Shown: in pieces, positions 31,449 to 45,979 of the stretch
Position numbering within the stretch: position 1 is the stretch's first letter
Layout of the letters: each line of letters begins with the position of its first letter
Assembly (NCBI GenBank): GCA_016165875.1
Contig: JABBOT010000036.1
Coordinates: 1,985,680-2,049,679 of the forward strand
DNA: 64,000 nucleotides
Origin: Acanthopleura granulata
Taxonomy: Eukaryota; Mollusca; Polyplacophora; Chitonida; Chitonidae
Direction: 5' to 3'
The notes under the pieces: generated by a model
What the model saw: the letters and a program-made list of their open reading frames with translations, nothing else
What the model was told of the DNA's origin: nothing
Database searches by the model: none
Program-made: the position numbers and the translations under genes

Positions 31449-34400
31449 GTAAGTTACACCATTAATTATTCATGTACACGTATCCATGGTAATATTATAC
31501 CACACCTCTTCATGTAGCTATGGCAGTATTATAGCACTACATATATAATCATATAGTAAGTCATCTGCCCCACCCCCACCCGGCCGTACACGTGGGTAGG
31601 TCTGCCAGCAGCCTCTGGGTGGTCATGGGTTTTCTTTGGGCCCTGCCCAGTTTCCTCCCAACATAATGCTGGTGGTCGTCGTATCAGTGGAATATCCTTG
31701 AGTACAGTTTATTTATTTAGTTCATATAGGCCTCCTGTCGAGCACCAGTGTAGGCAAGTTACACAAACGCCTGTAGCTTTGGTGATATTACACATATAAA
31801 TAAGCTGTTTGACTCACCTGTAGATAACTACGTGTATATTTACACGTGTAACGTACATGTATCTACATCTTTATACGTACATGTAGGCCCCTGTACACCA
31901 CCTCTGCGCTCATGTATACGGGTCAGTTAGCGGCTCATCACAGGCCTGTAGATAACGATGCCATATAGGCTATACCACTGTAAATGATGACAAAAGACTG
32001 GCGTGTATGTGGTCAGAGAGTGACATTGCATACCACTACTGCATTTCTCGTGTTTGATGTTTTTTTATGATAGATATTTCGTGACATTATATTATATCTT
32101 ATTATCCATTTCTCTGTGGTGTGTAACGCCGGACGTATACTCAAAAATTTGGTTACCTTATTCACGTTATTAATTGAATGATCAGACTTCGCCTTTGGTT
32201 AGCAGGCTGTTGGTAATCCAAATATACATGTATATGTGACCCGGCCTCGTTTTGACACGCGTGCTGTATCTATATATATATATACGTATCTGTAACGCAG
32301 GCTTTGGTACATATGTACATCTATATACATGTATGTGTTCATCTGCCTGTAGTATGTATGTGTTAACTGGGAGTGTGTTATATCTTATGTCTGTGTTACT
32401 GTGGTATGTCTTTACGTGGGGAGGTCCGCCAGTAACGTGCGGAGGGTCGTGGGTTTCCCCGGGGCTTTGCCGTATAAGTGAAATATTCTTGAGGACGGCA
32501 TAAAACACCAGTCAAATGGATAAAGAAATAATTTTGGTATGTTTTATGGTATGTATAATAACACATTACGTGTATACATCTTGTAACCTTTGACCTTTAG
32601 CCCATGTCATTTTAATCATGTCAAATTTGGTGGATATATAGACCAGCTGATTTTACAGTGAAATCACGTGATGGCTACCAAAGATGACCCGATATCTAAT
32701 TTGGTCTACACTTCAAAAGCTAAGCTGTAAAACTGACAGAATACTATTTCTCCAGAATGACGACTGAACAGTTACACAGTATCTCATGACACCAGTACAG
32801 TTATTCTGTTGACACAGCAACACACGTCTGCCATATGTAACAATATCAGCCTCCGCTAAATGTGAGAGGCTGCTATTCCAGTAGAATAAGTTTATTGGTG
32901 TACTGGCATTTTGTAGTGTCCCAAAGATAATATTTATTATGCATTAACAGAATCTATTCTGTTCGACGCTGAAAAAATACAACATAATTATGTTAAATAT
33001 TTTAATATATATAAATATTTAAAATATGTTGACAATTGAGTTTTAGAACGTTTGGCTTCCCCTTGTCTGGCCTCCGCCAAGTGGTCGATGTATTTTTGAT
33101 TGCACTAGGCGTTCATTGTCAATCAGTCATTAATCGATTGGCTCATTAGTTAAACCAAGGAATGGGTCAGTCACTCCACGCAATTCTGTCTTGAATTAAT
33201 AGGCATAACGATTTGACGGCTAAACCGTTTACTCCAGTCATAATGGTTACTGTCAAGTCACGTGGAAGTGAAACGTTCTTGCATATGGCCGTCATAAAAC
33301 ATCAATCAATCAATCACTCATTCACTCGATCGAGCTATCAATAGATCAGCCCGTCAGCCAATCAATCAGTCAATCACTCGATAGAGGTGTCGATCAACCA
33401 ATCAGTCAGTCAATCAATCTCAAATGTGGCATTGGCACGCTATGTTCTGCCATTATACCGTGATTTCTCGAAGGATCGTTCTTACAGAGGTTCGCATATA
33501 TGTGTACACATGACGCATACGTCAACTGTCCGGATCAAACAATTCTGTACACATTTGCACATCCACAATGTATCAGCCGTACACAAATCGTGTACCACTG
33601 ATACACACTCATTGTGGATCTCGTACACAAAATCATATGGATGTGCATGTTTGCCACCATAATTTGTACCCCTCGTACACAGTAGTTTTTAGAGATCACG
33701 TACAAGCAAACTTTCCAGGTACTTGAAGTCAACCTGTCGCGTCGCAGACTTAGAAGACTGTGTATACTTGTGATGGAAAGTTACTGTACAAAGTGCAGGA
33801 CTCTAAACGATGTGTACAGGGAGGTTTAATTAATGCCACGGTACACACAAATAATACCTGTGTACAATACTTTGCTGTGCTACAGCCAAGTGAGGTAAAG
33901 GAAAACAGGACGACGACACACGGGTTAATGGCTTTAGCACTGATCTGTGCACCTACAAGTAAAGGTGTAGCGAGTGTGACCTAAATGTTAGCACATACCT
34001 GTATATGTACAGCTAACAGTAACACATGTCAGTTTATTTGTTTATTTAATTGGAATATACATGTCATTGTACGAGTTTATACATACCTGCGGTGTATCTG
34101 CGCTGAATGGTCTCCGGTTGTTGCTATGGCCACACCTTCACCCATTGACTCGGTACAGTGAACCTGTCTGTTACCTGGAGCGTGAAATCTTTACTCGAGT
34201 GTAATTAGTTATATCTAGGAGGAGAATGCAATCGATTTAAATACACTGAATTCAAAATTAAATTTAGAGTTGCTTATTTATCAGGTTTATTTAGATATGT
34301 GCAGGATTATTATCTTCATGCCCAGAATCATTTTTTCTCTTGAAGATCACCCCGACTTTCCTTATCTGTTTTGTTATGTGATGGCTGGACTTGGTCAGTA

Positions 34401-37400
34401 GCAACAGCGGACGGTAGAATTATTACAGTCGTAGTCTTTCATAATTGACGTTAGATGTTCGAACCCAGGTTCACTGAATTTTACCCATCTGGTTCTTTGC
34501 TACATAAAGTGCCGCCAGGAGAACAAATGCCACTTAAAACAGGGGAGTTTAGATTGGTATATCGATTGCACAGTATCCTGCACGAAGATCAAGTGATTGC
34601 AGACGTCGAAGAGAGCATGTTACACATTAGTTATCCTTATTTGAACAGCACACGCTCTTGGATCGAATTGTTCAGGGAGAGTTTCAGAAAGCAAGACTGA
34701 AAAGCGTTATATTCGGGTGTTAAGAAGCACAGAAAGTTGATTTGGATTTTGGTCAAGAAAAGGTCACAGTATGTGGAGGCTCACAGTATGACGTCACAAG
34801 GAAAGATCACAGTGTGTGGAGGCTCAGAGTATGACGTCACAATAAAGGTCACAGTATGTGGAGGCTCACAGTAAAAGATCACAGTATGTGGAGGCTCAGA
34901 GTATGACGTCACAATAAAAGATCACAGTATGTGGAGGATCACAGTGTGACGTCACAATAAAAGATCACATTACGTGGAGGCTCACAGTATGACGCCACAA
35001 TAAAAGGTCACAGTATGTGGAGACTCACAGTATGACGTCACAATAAAAGATCACATTACGTGGAGGCCCACAGTATGACGCCACAATAAAAGGTCACAGT
35101 ATGTGGAGACTCACAGTATGACGTCACAATAAAAGATCACATTACGTGGATGCTCACAGTATGACGTCACAATAAAAGGTCACAGTATGTGGAGGCTCAC
35201 AGTATGACGCCACAATAAAAGATCACAGTACGTGGAGGCTCACAGTATGACGTCGCAATAAAAGATCACAGTATGTGGAGGCTCACAGTATGACGTCACA
35301 ATAAAAGATCACAGTATGTGGAGGCTCAGAGTATGACGTGACAGTAAAAGATCACAGTATGTGGAGGCTCAGAGTATGGCGTCACAATAAAAGATCACAG
35401 TATGTGGAGGCTCACAGTATGACGTCACCGCTGGGCCTGCGCGAGCTACAGAGCTTGAAAAATACCCCAGTACTGAAGCGTTCAGTGTTTAACATGTTCG
35501 AGCGCTCAAGGAAAGTTGTGGAGAGACTCATGTGAGTGAATATTTAAATTCATTGACATTGACAGTTATATGTCAAAGGTTTTTGTTTGTGAGACGGCAT
35601 CGGCGAACGCATATACCGTCAGACCAATTGAATCGTCTCACGTAGATATAATATACACATCTTAAAAAGTCCCCTTGCTTGCAAGACCATTTGCATTGAG
35701 GTAGACATGGTTGTAGGGCAACTTCACCCCGGATTCATTAATTCAGTCTACACGCGTGACATCGTTCGGTATTAACAGACTCGTCTATTGTCAACAAGAA
35801 CACCGACATGAATGAATCATATATGTAAATTTACAAGTCATGTGGATCGAATTTGACATGACTCATGCGCAGTCGCACTGGTCATGTTTGTATAATCAGC
35901 GAACTATCCCATTGCATACACGCTCGACATTCTTCAGCGATTATGTCTGCTGTAATTGAGACAGAAATGAATGAATGTTTTTATCTCCATGCATTTGACA
36001 CGTGAATTCATCTCTACGCCTTGTTCCTCAAAGCGGTTTAAAACCTATAAGTGGGCGAGAGGGTTAGGCCTCTGGCGCAGCGCAGTGACCCAGGAGTCTC
36101 GCACCAATGTAGTCACTGTGAGTTAAAGTCCAGCTCATACTGGATTTTCTGGTCGTACGTGGAAAGGTCTGCCAGTAAGCCTGCGGATGGTCTTACATGC
36201 CCCCCCCCCCCCGCCGTCTCAGCACAATTTCTTCTCACCATACTGCCATTTCATAAATGAAATATTGTTGAGTATGGCGTAAAACACCAGTCATATACTT
36301 AGACAAATCAAATCCAGTAACAATGTCAAATCAGGTTTAAATTTTAATTTTGATGTTATGTGTTGACCTAGTTCCGTATGTATGGTTTTTATAAGTTTGT
36401 GTTCAGGCTAGTATACACAATTAGTGTAAGGAGAATGACCGAAAAAAACCTGAAGTATACAGACTTTCACAAACGTGTAAAACGAGGCCAGCAGTTATAT
36501 AGATTTCAAACACTGGTTGCCAGACAATTTTGTGACAACTCTTTGTTCGTGTTGTACGGAACGCCAAATCTTGGACTGAAGACGACAGGAGAAAAGGCTA
36601 TATTCGCTTAAGTAAAGAGAAAAAAGTGTTTTATGTCAAGATACAGTCATCCAATGAATTATCCCGTTATTGTCAGCTCTAATAAGAACTATTTTAAAAG
36701 GGGTATAAAGCCGTTTAACAGCTGGATAAAGGCAGACGTGTATAATAGCTGATTATCTAAAAGCGTCACAACTCAATTGTCGTATTGTCGCCGCAAATAT
36801 ATGGCTACAACATTGTCGAAATCGAATATCATTGCCTCAGTGGCGGCAACATTGCCGAAGTGACAATAAGCCGTAATCATTTATTCTCGCCATATTGTGC
36901 CATTACGATTTATCCTCTGTTGATGATCGAAGAAAATAAACGACGTAAGTGAAGATGACATAAGCAAATTTCCTAAACATACGGACAACTTTAGTGAACC
37001 AAGAACACGCGAAAGAGTGCTGATCCCAGGGTCACACGCAAAAGAGTGCTGGTCCCAGGGTCACACGCGAAAGAGTGTGGAATCGGCAGCTGCCTTCATT
37101 CTTTGTACCATGTGTACAGTGTGTTATTGCCAGTGAGCATTTCCCAGAAATGCCCACCTCTCCTGAGCGATGCCCTAGCTTGGTGGCATTGATCATGCGT
37201 GTGGCAGAGCCGCGACCTGATCATACAAGTGCTGTACGCGCTCTGATCGAGAAACCAGCTGCACGCTTACCAGAAATCACCGATTGTAATTCGAACAAAG
37301 AACTACTGGCTTTTTGTTGCTCGTACAATGCTCGTACCTTCCCAGTCTTGAAACCTTCCATAAAAAGCTTCCCTTTGCTTCTGCTGCATCTATGACTTTG

Positions 37401-40400
37401 GGAGACTGGTATAAAGGCAGTTGAAACTTCTGATGCGCACTCATTTTATAGTTAGCTTGGAACAGAGACATAGGCAAGCGAGCTTTGTTGTATGAGAGCC
37501 TGTCTGATGGTGTGTTTAACCCGACTCAGCCACGTCTGGGATTTTCTGTCTTGCCCAATGAGATTTCTTTATTACAAACAGGTTTCATCTCCTGTATTAA
37601 AAATCATCTTTTCATTTGCTTGGTGTTTTACGCCAAACTCAAGAATATTTCGCCTACACGAGGACAGCCAGCATTATGGTGTGAGGAAATCAGGCACAGG
37701 CTGATGGAAAACCCACACACCACCCTTTTTCAGTATTCCGCATACCGTTTTTCTTTCTGGTAAATGTCCAACAGCAAATACAGTTACAAACATGAAGGAA
37801 AGCTGACAAACAGTGTAGAGTATGCTTTCTCCCTAGGTTACCCCTGGGGCGTGTCGCGGACGGGCAATCCACCTGTGGTTATACAAATACATAAGGTTAT
37901 GAGTGGGTATTTGCTTATGCAAATGCAACTTCCGTATTCTATACCTGCTTTAATACCTTTTCTCCACCCAGGTTCATCGACATAGAACTGTATCTGTTCC
38001 GCGCGAGTGGTTTTCTTTACCTGTTGCTATAATATCTGTATCCACACTATTAGGCTGCACTGTGCAGTATGGTTGTGTGCATGTTCGAGTTTAGACGTCA
38101 AGGACGCTCCCATGCAGGTTGAGGACACGTCACGAATGCGTCTCACTTAAACAGTACGCTCCGGACTGTTGTACATGTTCAAACTGTTGTACATTTTAAA
38201 ACTGTTGTACATGTTAAAACTCTTTACAGTTCTAAGACTTTTGAGCTTTGAACGGATATAATTGTTAAGATTTCATACATATCGTATCCGTATCACGCAA
38301 ACCGTTCCTTTTTTAACTACACTTCATGTTTTAGTTGATCTTTCTTAATCCAAATTGTGAGCAAATCTGTCAGTCAGCCAATCGTCAGTCTCTGTGGCAG
38401 CCTGTCTGTGAATGAGACAGTCAGTCGGTTAATCAATGAGTGATCGACATCTCACGTTCTCATCGGAGAGGACGCCAGCGTGAACTGGAATGGAGCCCAC
38501 AGCGATTACGTCAATACCCCACACCAGCGCGCTAAACCTCTTGGCCACGGACGCCCACCACATGTCGGTAAAAGATTCTCAACTGTGGCCGGATGTTAAG
38601 CCATAGTCAGATAAAAAATGTATTTTCTATGCTGTGTGGGAGTCGTATGCGACAGCTGTGGCAGGAGATGGAGGGGATAGAGCCAAGCTAATGGCTATCT
38701 TTGCTCATTGACATCATATATGTGTATAGATAGTGTAATTATGAATGTACACTTTGTTATCAATGTCATGTGTACATACTGTGTACATACTGTCATGTGT
38801 ACATACTGTCATATGTACATCCTGTCATGTGTACATACTACCATATGAATATATAGGTTTACATGCCGGTATATGATATGCACACGTTCTTGAAATACCA
38901 GTGTGTCACGTGTCATTACCGTCACCTCTGTCACGAGCCAGTGAGTGCCAGGCAAGTTGTCATAAAGGCTCACGCTTATCAGCTAGATTAACACGGACTT
39001 TAAGTTATAACCCATGCATAAATTAGCTAATTCTGTAATGAATGCTTTCCTGCTCGGGATCATTATTCTGCATAATGGTGCTCGTGCGCTTCCGTGTGAG
39101 ATATGGAACTTGAGTATAAGCTATGTATGTGTAGGTATGGGCTTCCTTGAAAGACTTCCTTAAATAACCATTTAGGGCAGATCAGAAGAATAAAGAAGAT
39201 GAAGAACAATAGCAGCAAAAAAGAGAGCCTGTATATCGAGACAGTTTCGAACTCAGGGTCTCATTGCTGAAATCGTGTAACGGATGAAATGTCAAAACTG
39301 CTCGGTTGTGTAGTATGTAGAATCAGAGTGAGGTCTTACCTGTAGCCTACATGCATCAGATGACCAGAGTTTTCTATGGGCACAAAGGGGGTGGGGGTGG
39401 GGTGGGGGGACGAAAGAATCCTGAACAAAGACAAAGCATTAAAAACAACAACAAAAAAAAAGAAAACAGAAATTTGTTTTGTGCGGTGGGGCAGTCTGGC
39501 GAGAAAATTCCCTGGCTACCAAGGAGTCATGAATGTACTTATTTTACACCGGTCGCCTTAACCTCTGACCTTTCTTCTGTGTCGGACACATGTATTCATG
39601 CCGAGATCAGTACGAGACTTTTGTAGTTCAGATGCCTTGGCGTAACAGTGTGGAAGGTATATGTATATATTGTGAGAGATGTGATGAAAATGTGGCATGT
39701 CCAATTGATGTATAAACGTCTGTGTATGTAAGGTTAGATAGAGAGGCTTATGCAGTTTGTGGGACAGTTTTGTGGTGCATTATGTTTTGTGCGAAAAACA
39801 GTGAGTTGAATAAGGTGGTATTAGCCGAAGGGAGGGTCTTGGCCACTGGGCCGTGCTGAATTCACAAACTAACAAGTTTTTAACTGTCCTAAGTTCTGTC
39901 CAACTTTCAAATTCAAATGAAAATTTACACGTTTAGTATACAACTGGATATTACACACTGATGTTGAGATATTTTAAAACGTACACTTTTTAAGAGATCA
40001 CGGAATGAATATGCCTCTATTCTTCAGTTATAGTGAACTTTCACTATCCGAGCTGTGTTGAGAAAGGCTTTAAACTCTACATATGGAGACACCCTGTCGG
40101 CTTGGATGAATTAAAGCAGTGAACCGGTTTTTACTGTTCATTTGAGTTTCTTACTTGGCAGTTCGCTTTTTTGATCATTTAACGTCAATGTCTGTAGCCG
40201 GTAGGGCCCAGAGGGAAGCCGTGTGCATGTTGTGGTGCCAGCCTGGAATTTTGTGTAGAAAATTGGACATGACAGTTCACGGACTACATTTAGACCGGAT
40301 GTGCCACCTACCTAGTTGTAGTGTACTGACATCAGACATGACACCCACCCAGGTATAGTGCACTGACATCAGACATGACACCCACCCAGTTATAGTGTAC

Positions 40401-43400
40401 TGACATCAGACATGACACCCACCCATTTATAGTGTTCTGACATCAGACATGGCACGTAGTCATCATATACTGATGCTATGACGATGTGGGGCCTCCGTGG
40501 GTCAGTTGCTTAGCGCGCTAGCGCAGCGCAGTGACTCAGTTGCCTTCGACCAATTCAGTCGCTGTGAGTTGAAGTCCAGCTTCTACTGGCTTCCTCTCCG
40601 GCCGCACGTTGGAAGGTCTTTCAGCAGCCTACAGATGGACAACAAACATGACACCGACCCAGTTATAGTGTCCTGACATCAGACATGGCATCCATCCAGT
40701 TATAGTGTTCTGACGCCAAACACGACACCCACTCATTCACAGTAACACCTAACCACGAGAATTAACAGGGAGGCTGACACTCTCGTCTCTGGCCACCGTT
40801 GAACAGCCACTATATTGCACTGTCTAGAGTTCCCGGCTTGTGTAGCCGAGTGCACGTCTGTTGTTTTCCAGTCACATTGACATTGTCACATGGCGGTTTG
40901 ACGAGACTATGCCTGACCTGAAAATATAGCCTGATCTCTTTGTAACTGATTGTGCAGGTGTTTCAGTTACCGTAAACTTTGTAATAATTTTGTCTGCTAT
41001 CCGATAAAAATGTCGTCCTGCATTAAACGTGAAAATCAGGTAACAAACTTTTGTAAACCCAGAGGCCATCATTCTGTCGGTTATCTTGTTACTATCAGGG
41101 TTATGTGAGGGACGATGTCTTTTAAGACGGAGGCTAAAGTTGGCTTCGGTAGCCCAGATGCTATTCCTAATTTTCTTTTTAAGTTTTTGTAGTATTTTTC
41201 ATCAATTTGCAGTTGCAAAGTTGTAAAATTGCCCCCCCCCCCAAAAAATACGTTTATTTTAAAAGTGTTCAATTTTTTTTTTGCATAATTTGTAAAAGTC
41301 TCGAGACTTTCAGTTGGAAATGTGACGTCGCCTCGCCATACCGCCAGCAGAAGACCGACTTCGTCCCGCTGACTACGCCATACAACAAGTCGGTTACAAG
41401 GGCGCCCTCTGTTAAGGAAAATGGAACATTTCAAAATCGTTGGAGATTTCTTTCGGGAAGTAACGTTTTCAATCGCCCATTCTCTCGGCTCCCTCCACAC
41501 CTGCATAAATATATAAAAGGTCAGCTTTTCTGCTCGTCAATTTGTCCGAATACATGTTTTTATTCGACTCCGCTAAGGCCTTGGATGTGTCATGCATATC
41601 TGCATATCTGCATGAGCTTTTTATTCGTATCTTTTTATTTATTTATCTCCCGAAGTTATCATTGTTTAAGGATGAAATCGTACTTAAAAAACCAAAAAAA
41701 AAAAAAAAAGAAAACATCAAAAAAACAAAAACAAAAAAAAATCAAATGAGAGCTTATAAACGCAATTCTTTCCAATCCGTTGGCCAACATTTTGATATAC
41801 GGTAGACTGCTTCATCAAGGAGTGTTATACCCGAGGTGTTAATCCACTGCCGTTCTTGCAGCAAAGAGTATAGTCTAGGCTTATACATCGACAAATCATG
41901 CAAGTCTCCACCAAAAACTAGTGCACGTCTAGAGGTAAGATTTTTCAGGAAAAACTGATCCGGTAGACCACGTACCACATTCAACAGTGGAAGAATCTGA
42001 TTTGAGTATAAACCTTTAAATTTGATTTATTGGATCGATGTTCAAAGCCGTAACCTGTTCCATAACGTGCACTTATACGACTGCGGTGAGGTTGATGGTT
42101 TATTTATTTGCTTGCAAATTTATTGCGTACTCAGGAATATTTCTTTTACACGACATCGGCCAGCATTATGATGTCAGGAAACCAGTATATGAGCTGGACT
42201 TGAACTCACAGCGACCGTGATGAGGTATTTGAGGCTACGGCTTCAAAGTTCCCTGTTCTTGGCCTATATCGAACCTGGACCAAGGAGCTAACTTCTCAGA
42301 TACGACAGTGTGTTACTGGTATACTGCACGGCAGTCATTCGTTGTTTCTCCGATGAATATGCAGATACGGCGCAGCCGCCATATCTGAACGTACCAGATT
42401 GGCACATGTCACAACGATAATGGTGTTACTTAGACTACTGTTTAAATCACACCCACCATCTTGTGTACAGATACATTAATTGTATTGTGGATTAAAGTGG
42501 TCAGTGTGGCTATACTCGCTGTAAACAAAATATGTTTCATTGTGTTTTTCAGGAATTGACTTCAAGGTTAAGACGATTGAATTGGATGGAAAGAGAATCA
42601 AACTCCAGATATGGTAAATATAACTTGTCTTAACGTTTTACTACAGGTGCGGGTTTAAACCCACTATTCGGCGGGAAATTCTAGATTACTGCTTTGGGGA
42701 GCATTTGGGAAATTAAGCCTTCGACGACATTCCGGTGCCTTTTTGGGGCACTCTAACGCTTCTTGAAAACTTCAACCAATATAGCCTACATAAACTGACC
42801 GCCATCGTACAAGCTGAACGGATACAGTGTGCGAAATGATATTAGGATACCGACATGACTGATAGTGTCGCCCAGATATACAGCTGTAAGTAGCAACTAC
42901 TTAAGTGTGGCATTAAGCGACAATAAAATTAATTAATTAATTAGTAAACTCGCTAACCCTTGGCCAAGACTGACGTAGCCTTGCCGTCTTCTGTTTTTTT
43001 CCTATTTTTTTCTAAACACCTTTTACAATGCACAACCCTCAAACTTTATCTCATGAACACAAACCTTAAACCCTGCGGGCATCCTGGCCCTAGGATACAA
43101 GGAGACTCGGCTCATGTTACGCTGTGGGCATCCTGGCCCGAGGATACAAGGAGGCTCGGCTCATGTTACGCCGCGGGCATCCTGGCCCTAGGATACAAGG
43201 AGACTCGGCTCATGTTACGCCGCGGGCATCCTGGCCCTAGGATACAAGGAGGCTCGGCTCATGTTACGCCGCGGGCATCCTGACCCGAGGATACAAGGAG
43301 GCTCGGCTCATGTTACGCTGCGGGCATCCTGACCCGAGGATACAAGGAGGCTCGGCTCATGTTACGCTGCGGGCATCCTGACTCGAGGATATAAGGAGGC

Positions 43401-45939
43401 TCGGCTCATGTTACGCTGCGGCCATCCTGGCCCTAGGATACAAGGAGGCTCGGCTCATGTTACACTGAACCTAGGCCGACCATACGCCGATCATGTTCCC
43501 CTCCCTCCTTGGATGACGACTCGATCCTACGGCCATTATCCGCTCATGATGGCCGGATGGTCGGCGCATCTTGATCAGAGATTTTTTTCATTACAACGTA
43601 CCGATTTTCTGCACACCGATCATTCAGACGTGCTGGTTCGAGTCATGTACACACAAATTGAAATCGGCTGATGACTTTTTGTCATTGTCAGGCCATGATA
43701 AGTTCCAGTGGGACATTCCCGGCTTTTGTGTCTAGCATTCGACCTCTTTTTCCGGTTGATGTATTCGGAGAATGGAAAGTTCAAGCGTGATGTTCAACAT
43801 GTGCCTCCGAGAGGTGGAGATCGAAAGGTTACTGTGTCCCATTTTCCACACGCTTAATTTTGCATTGACTACATGGAGCAGTGTAATGAACATAGGCCTA
43901 ATGGTGTGACTTTACAGACCTTCCACATGCAAATTGGCGCCAATTTGAGGTGAGCTAAGGAGGATCCAAGGCCGTTGCCTCTTATTTTCCAGGAACACTG
44001 TAATCAGCACATGGACAGTACACTGAATACACCAATGTGACCTTACGGACCTTCCTCATGCAAAAGTGCCCTAGTTTGAGGAATTTTCTAACAGTCATGA
44101 CAGATTTACGCAAGCTGATTATGAATTTTGTCCGTTGAAGGCTTTGGGACTAAAGAAGTGCCGATTTATCGGAATTAGACAGCCTTTCACACAGTTATCA
44201 CAATTTTACAAGATAGTAAAATAAATATGAAATTTTAAACTAAAGCTAGAATATTGAAGTGATGCCGCCCGGGTGATGTCGCAAAATCATACGCGGATCA
44301 CGGCGCCATGATACGACCATCATGCCTGTATGATGGCCGGATGATACGCCGATAGTAACCGCAAAGTTGCTCACCACCGGCCCATGGTCTGCGTATGATC
44401 CACTGACCATACACCGACCGTCCGACCGATGGGCTGAGGATATGAGGTTAGAATCCGACTGTACTGTACTTAAACACTGGAAAATGAGCTATATTTTTAA
44501 AGCTAAAATTCTGCATTTAGTTCTGTAAGGGTGTTGAAGTTAAAAACTTCCAGCTGTTAGATACAACGCTTCCGACAGTTTGATCTCTAACACTTCTAAA
44601 CGTTATGTTTAATACTTACATGTACATCCGATGTAAATTACACCTAGAGATGTTACACCTGGTAATTGTTCCAGATCTGAAGCTATTTTTAATAGCTCAT
44701 ACAGATTGATTTTCTTTAACCTTGGCCAGTATTCCAACATAAATGAATGGGGTCATTTCAGTTGCATTTAATGACACGCTTTTCCCTATGAACACGATAA
44801 ATCTGGTGTTCTCGTGCTAAAACTTCACCCCGTGTGCACTTAAAACTCCTCCAGATGTCGACGAACCCTGCATTGCTAGCGTAAATAATTAAACACAACT
44901 AAAGGCGTAGTCAGACGTGTGTGTATGTAGCTGTTGCGTAGTCAGACGTGTGTGTATGTAGCTCTTGCGTAGTCAGACGTGTGTGTATGTAGCTGTTGCG
45001 TAGTCAGACGTGTGTGTATGTAGCTGTTGCGTAGTCAGACGTGTGTGTATGTAGCTCTTGCGTAGTCCGACGTGTGTGTATGTAGCTCTTGCGTAGTCCG
45101 ACGTGTGTGTGTGTGTAGCTCTTGCGTAGTCAGACGTGTGTGTATGTAGCTCTTGCGTAGTCAGACGTGTGTGTATGTAGCTGTTGCGGTGTTTCTAATG
45201 ATGATAGCATCGCTTGTGGATTTTGCCGTGGATACTCTGAGTCGGATAGATCAGTAGAGCTTTAATTATTACCGGGCGAGATAGACATGCAATAAAAGTG
45301 GCAATCACATGTACATTTGTTAATAAATGCATCTACGTAACACATACCATGTGCTGCTCTTAATGGATGTAAACGTACGTGACAGTTGACAAGTTCACAG
45401 TACACGTGCGTGACAGATGACAAGCTCACAGTACACGCACGTGACAGTTGACAATCTCACGGTACATGTACGTGACAGCTGACAAGCTCACAGTACACGT
45501 GCGTGACAGATGGCAAGCTCACAGTACACGCACGTGACAGTTGACAAGCTCACGGTACATGTACGTGACTGTTGACAAGCTCACAGTACACGTGCGTGAC
45601 AGATGGCAAGCTCACGGTACATGTACGTGACTGTTGACAAGCTCACGGTACATGTACGTGACTGTTGACAAGCTCACAGTACACGCACGTGACACTTGAT
45701 AAGCTCCCTACCGGGCCTCAGTGGCTCAGTTGATTAGCACGCTAGGGCAGCGTAATGACCCTGAAAACTGCCGTCAATCCGGTCGCTGTGAGTTCCTGAG
45801 GATGGTTGTGGTATTCCTGCCGGGCACTGTCTGGTTTCCTCTCACCGTAATGCTGGCCGGGGTCGTGTAAGTGAATTTTTCTTAAGTACGGCGTAAAACA
45901 CCAATCAAATAACTAACTAACTAAATAAATAAATTAATA

Positions 45940-45979
<40 letters not shown>

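Noticed and set aside
34455..34700. 81-codon plus-strand frame in Rab intron 1
   Set aside because: Composition is plausible but there is no known motif, and such lengths occur by chance in 64 kb.
41081..41984. Two protein-like minus-strand frames (141 and 76 codons)
   Set aside because: No domain recognised, no splice sites linking them, and they lie antisense in a Rab intron next to homopolymer runs.
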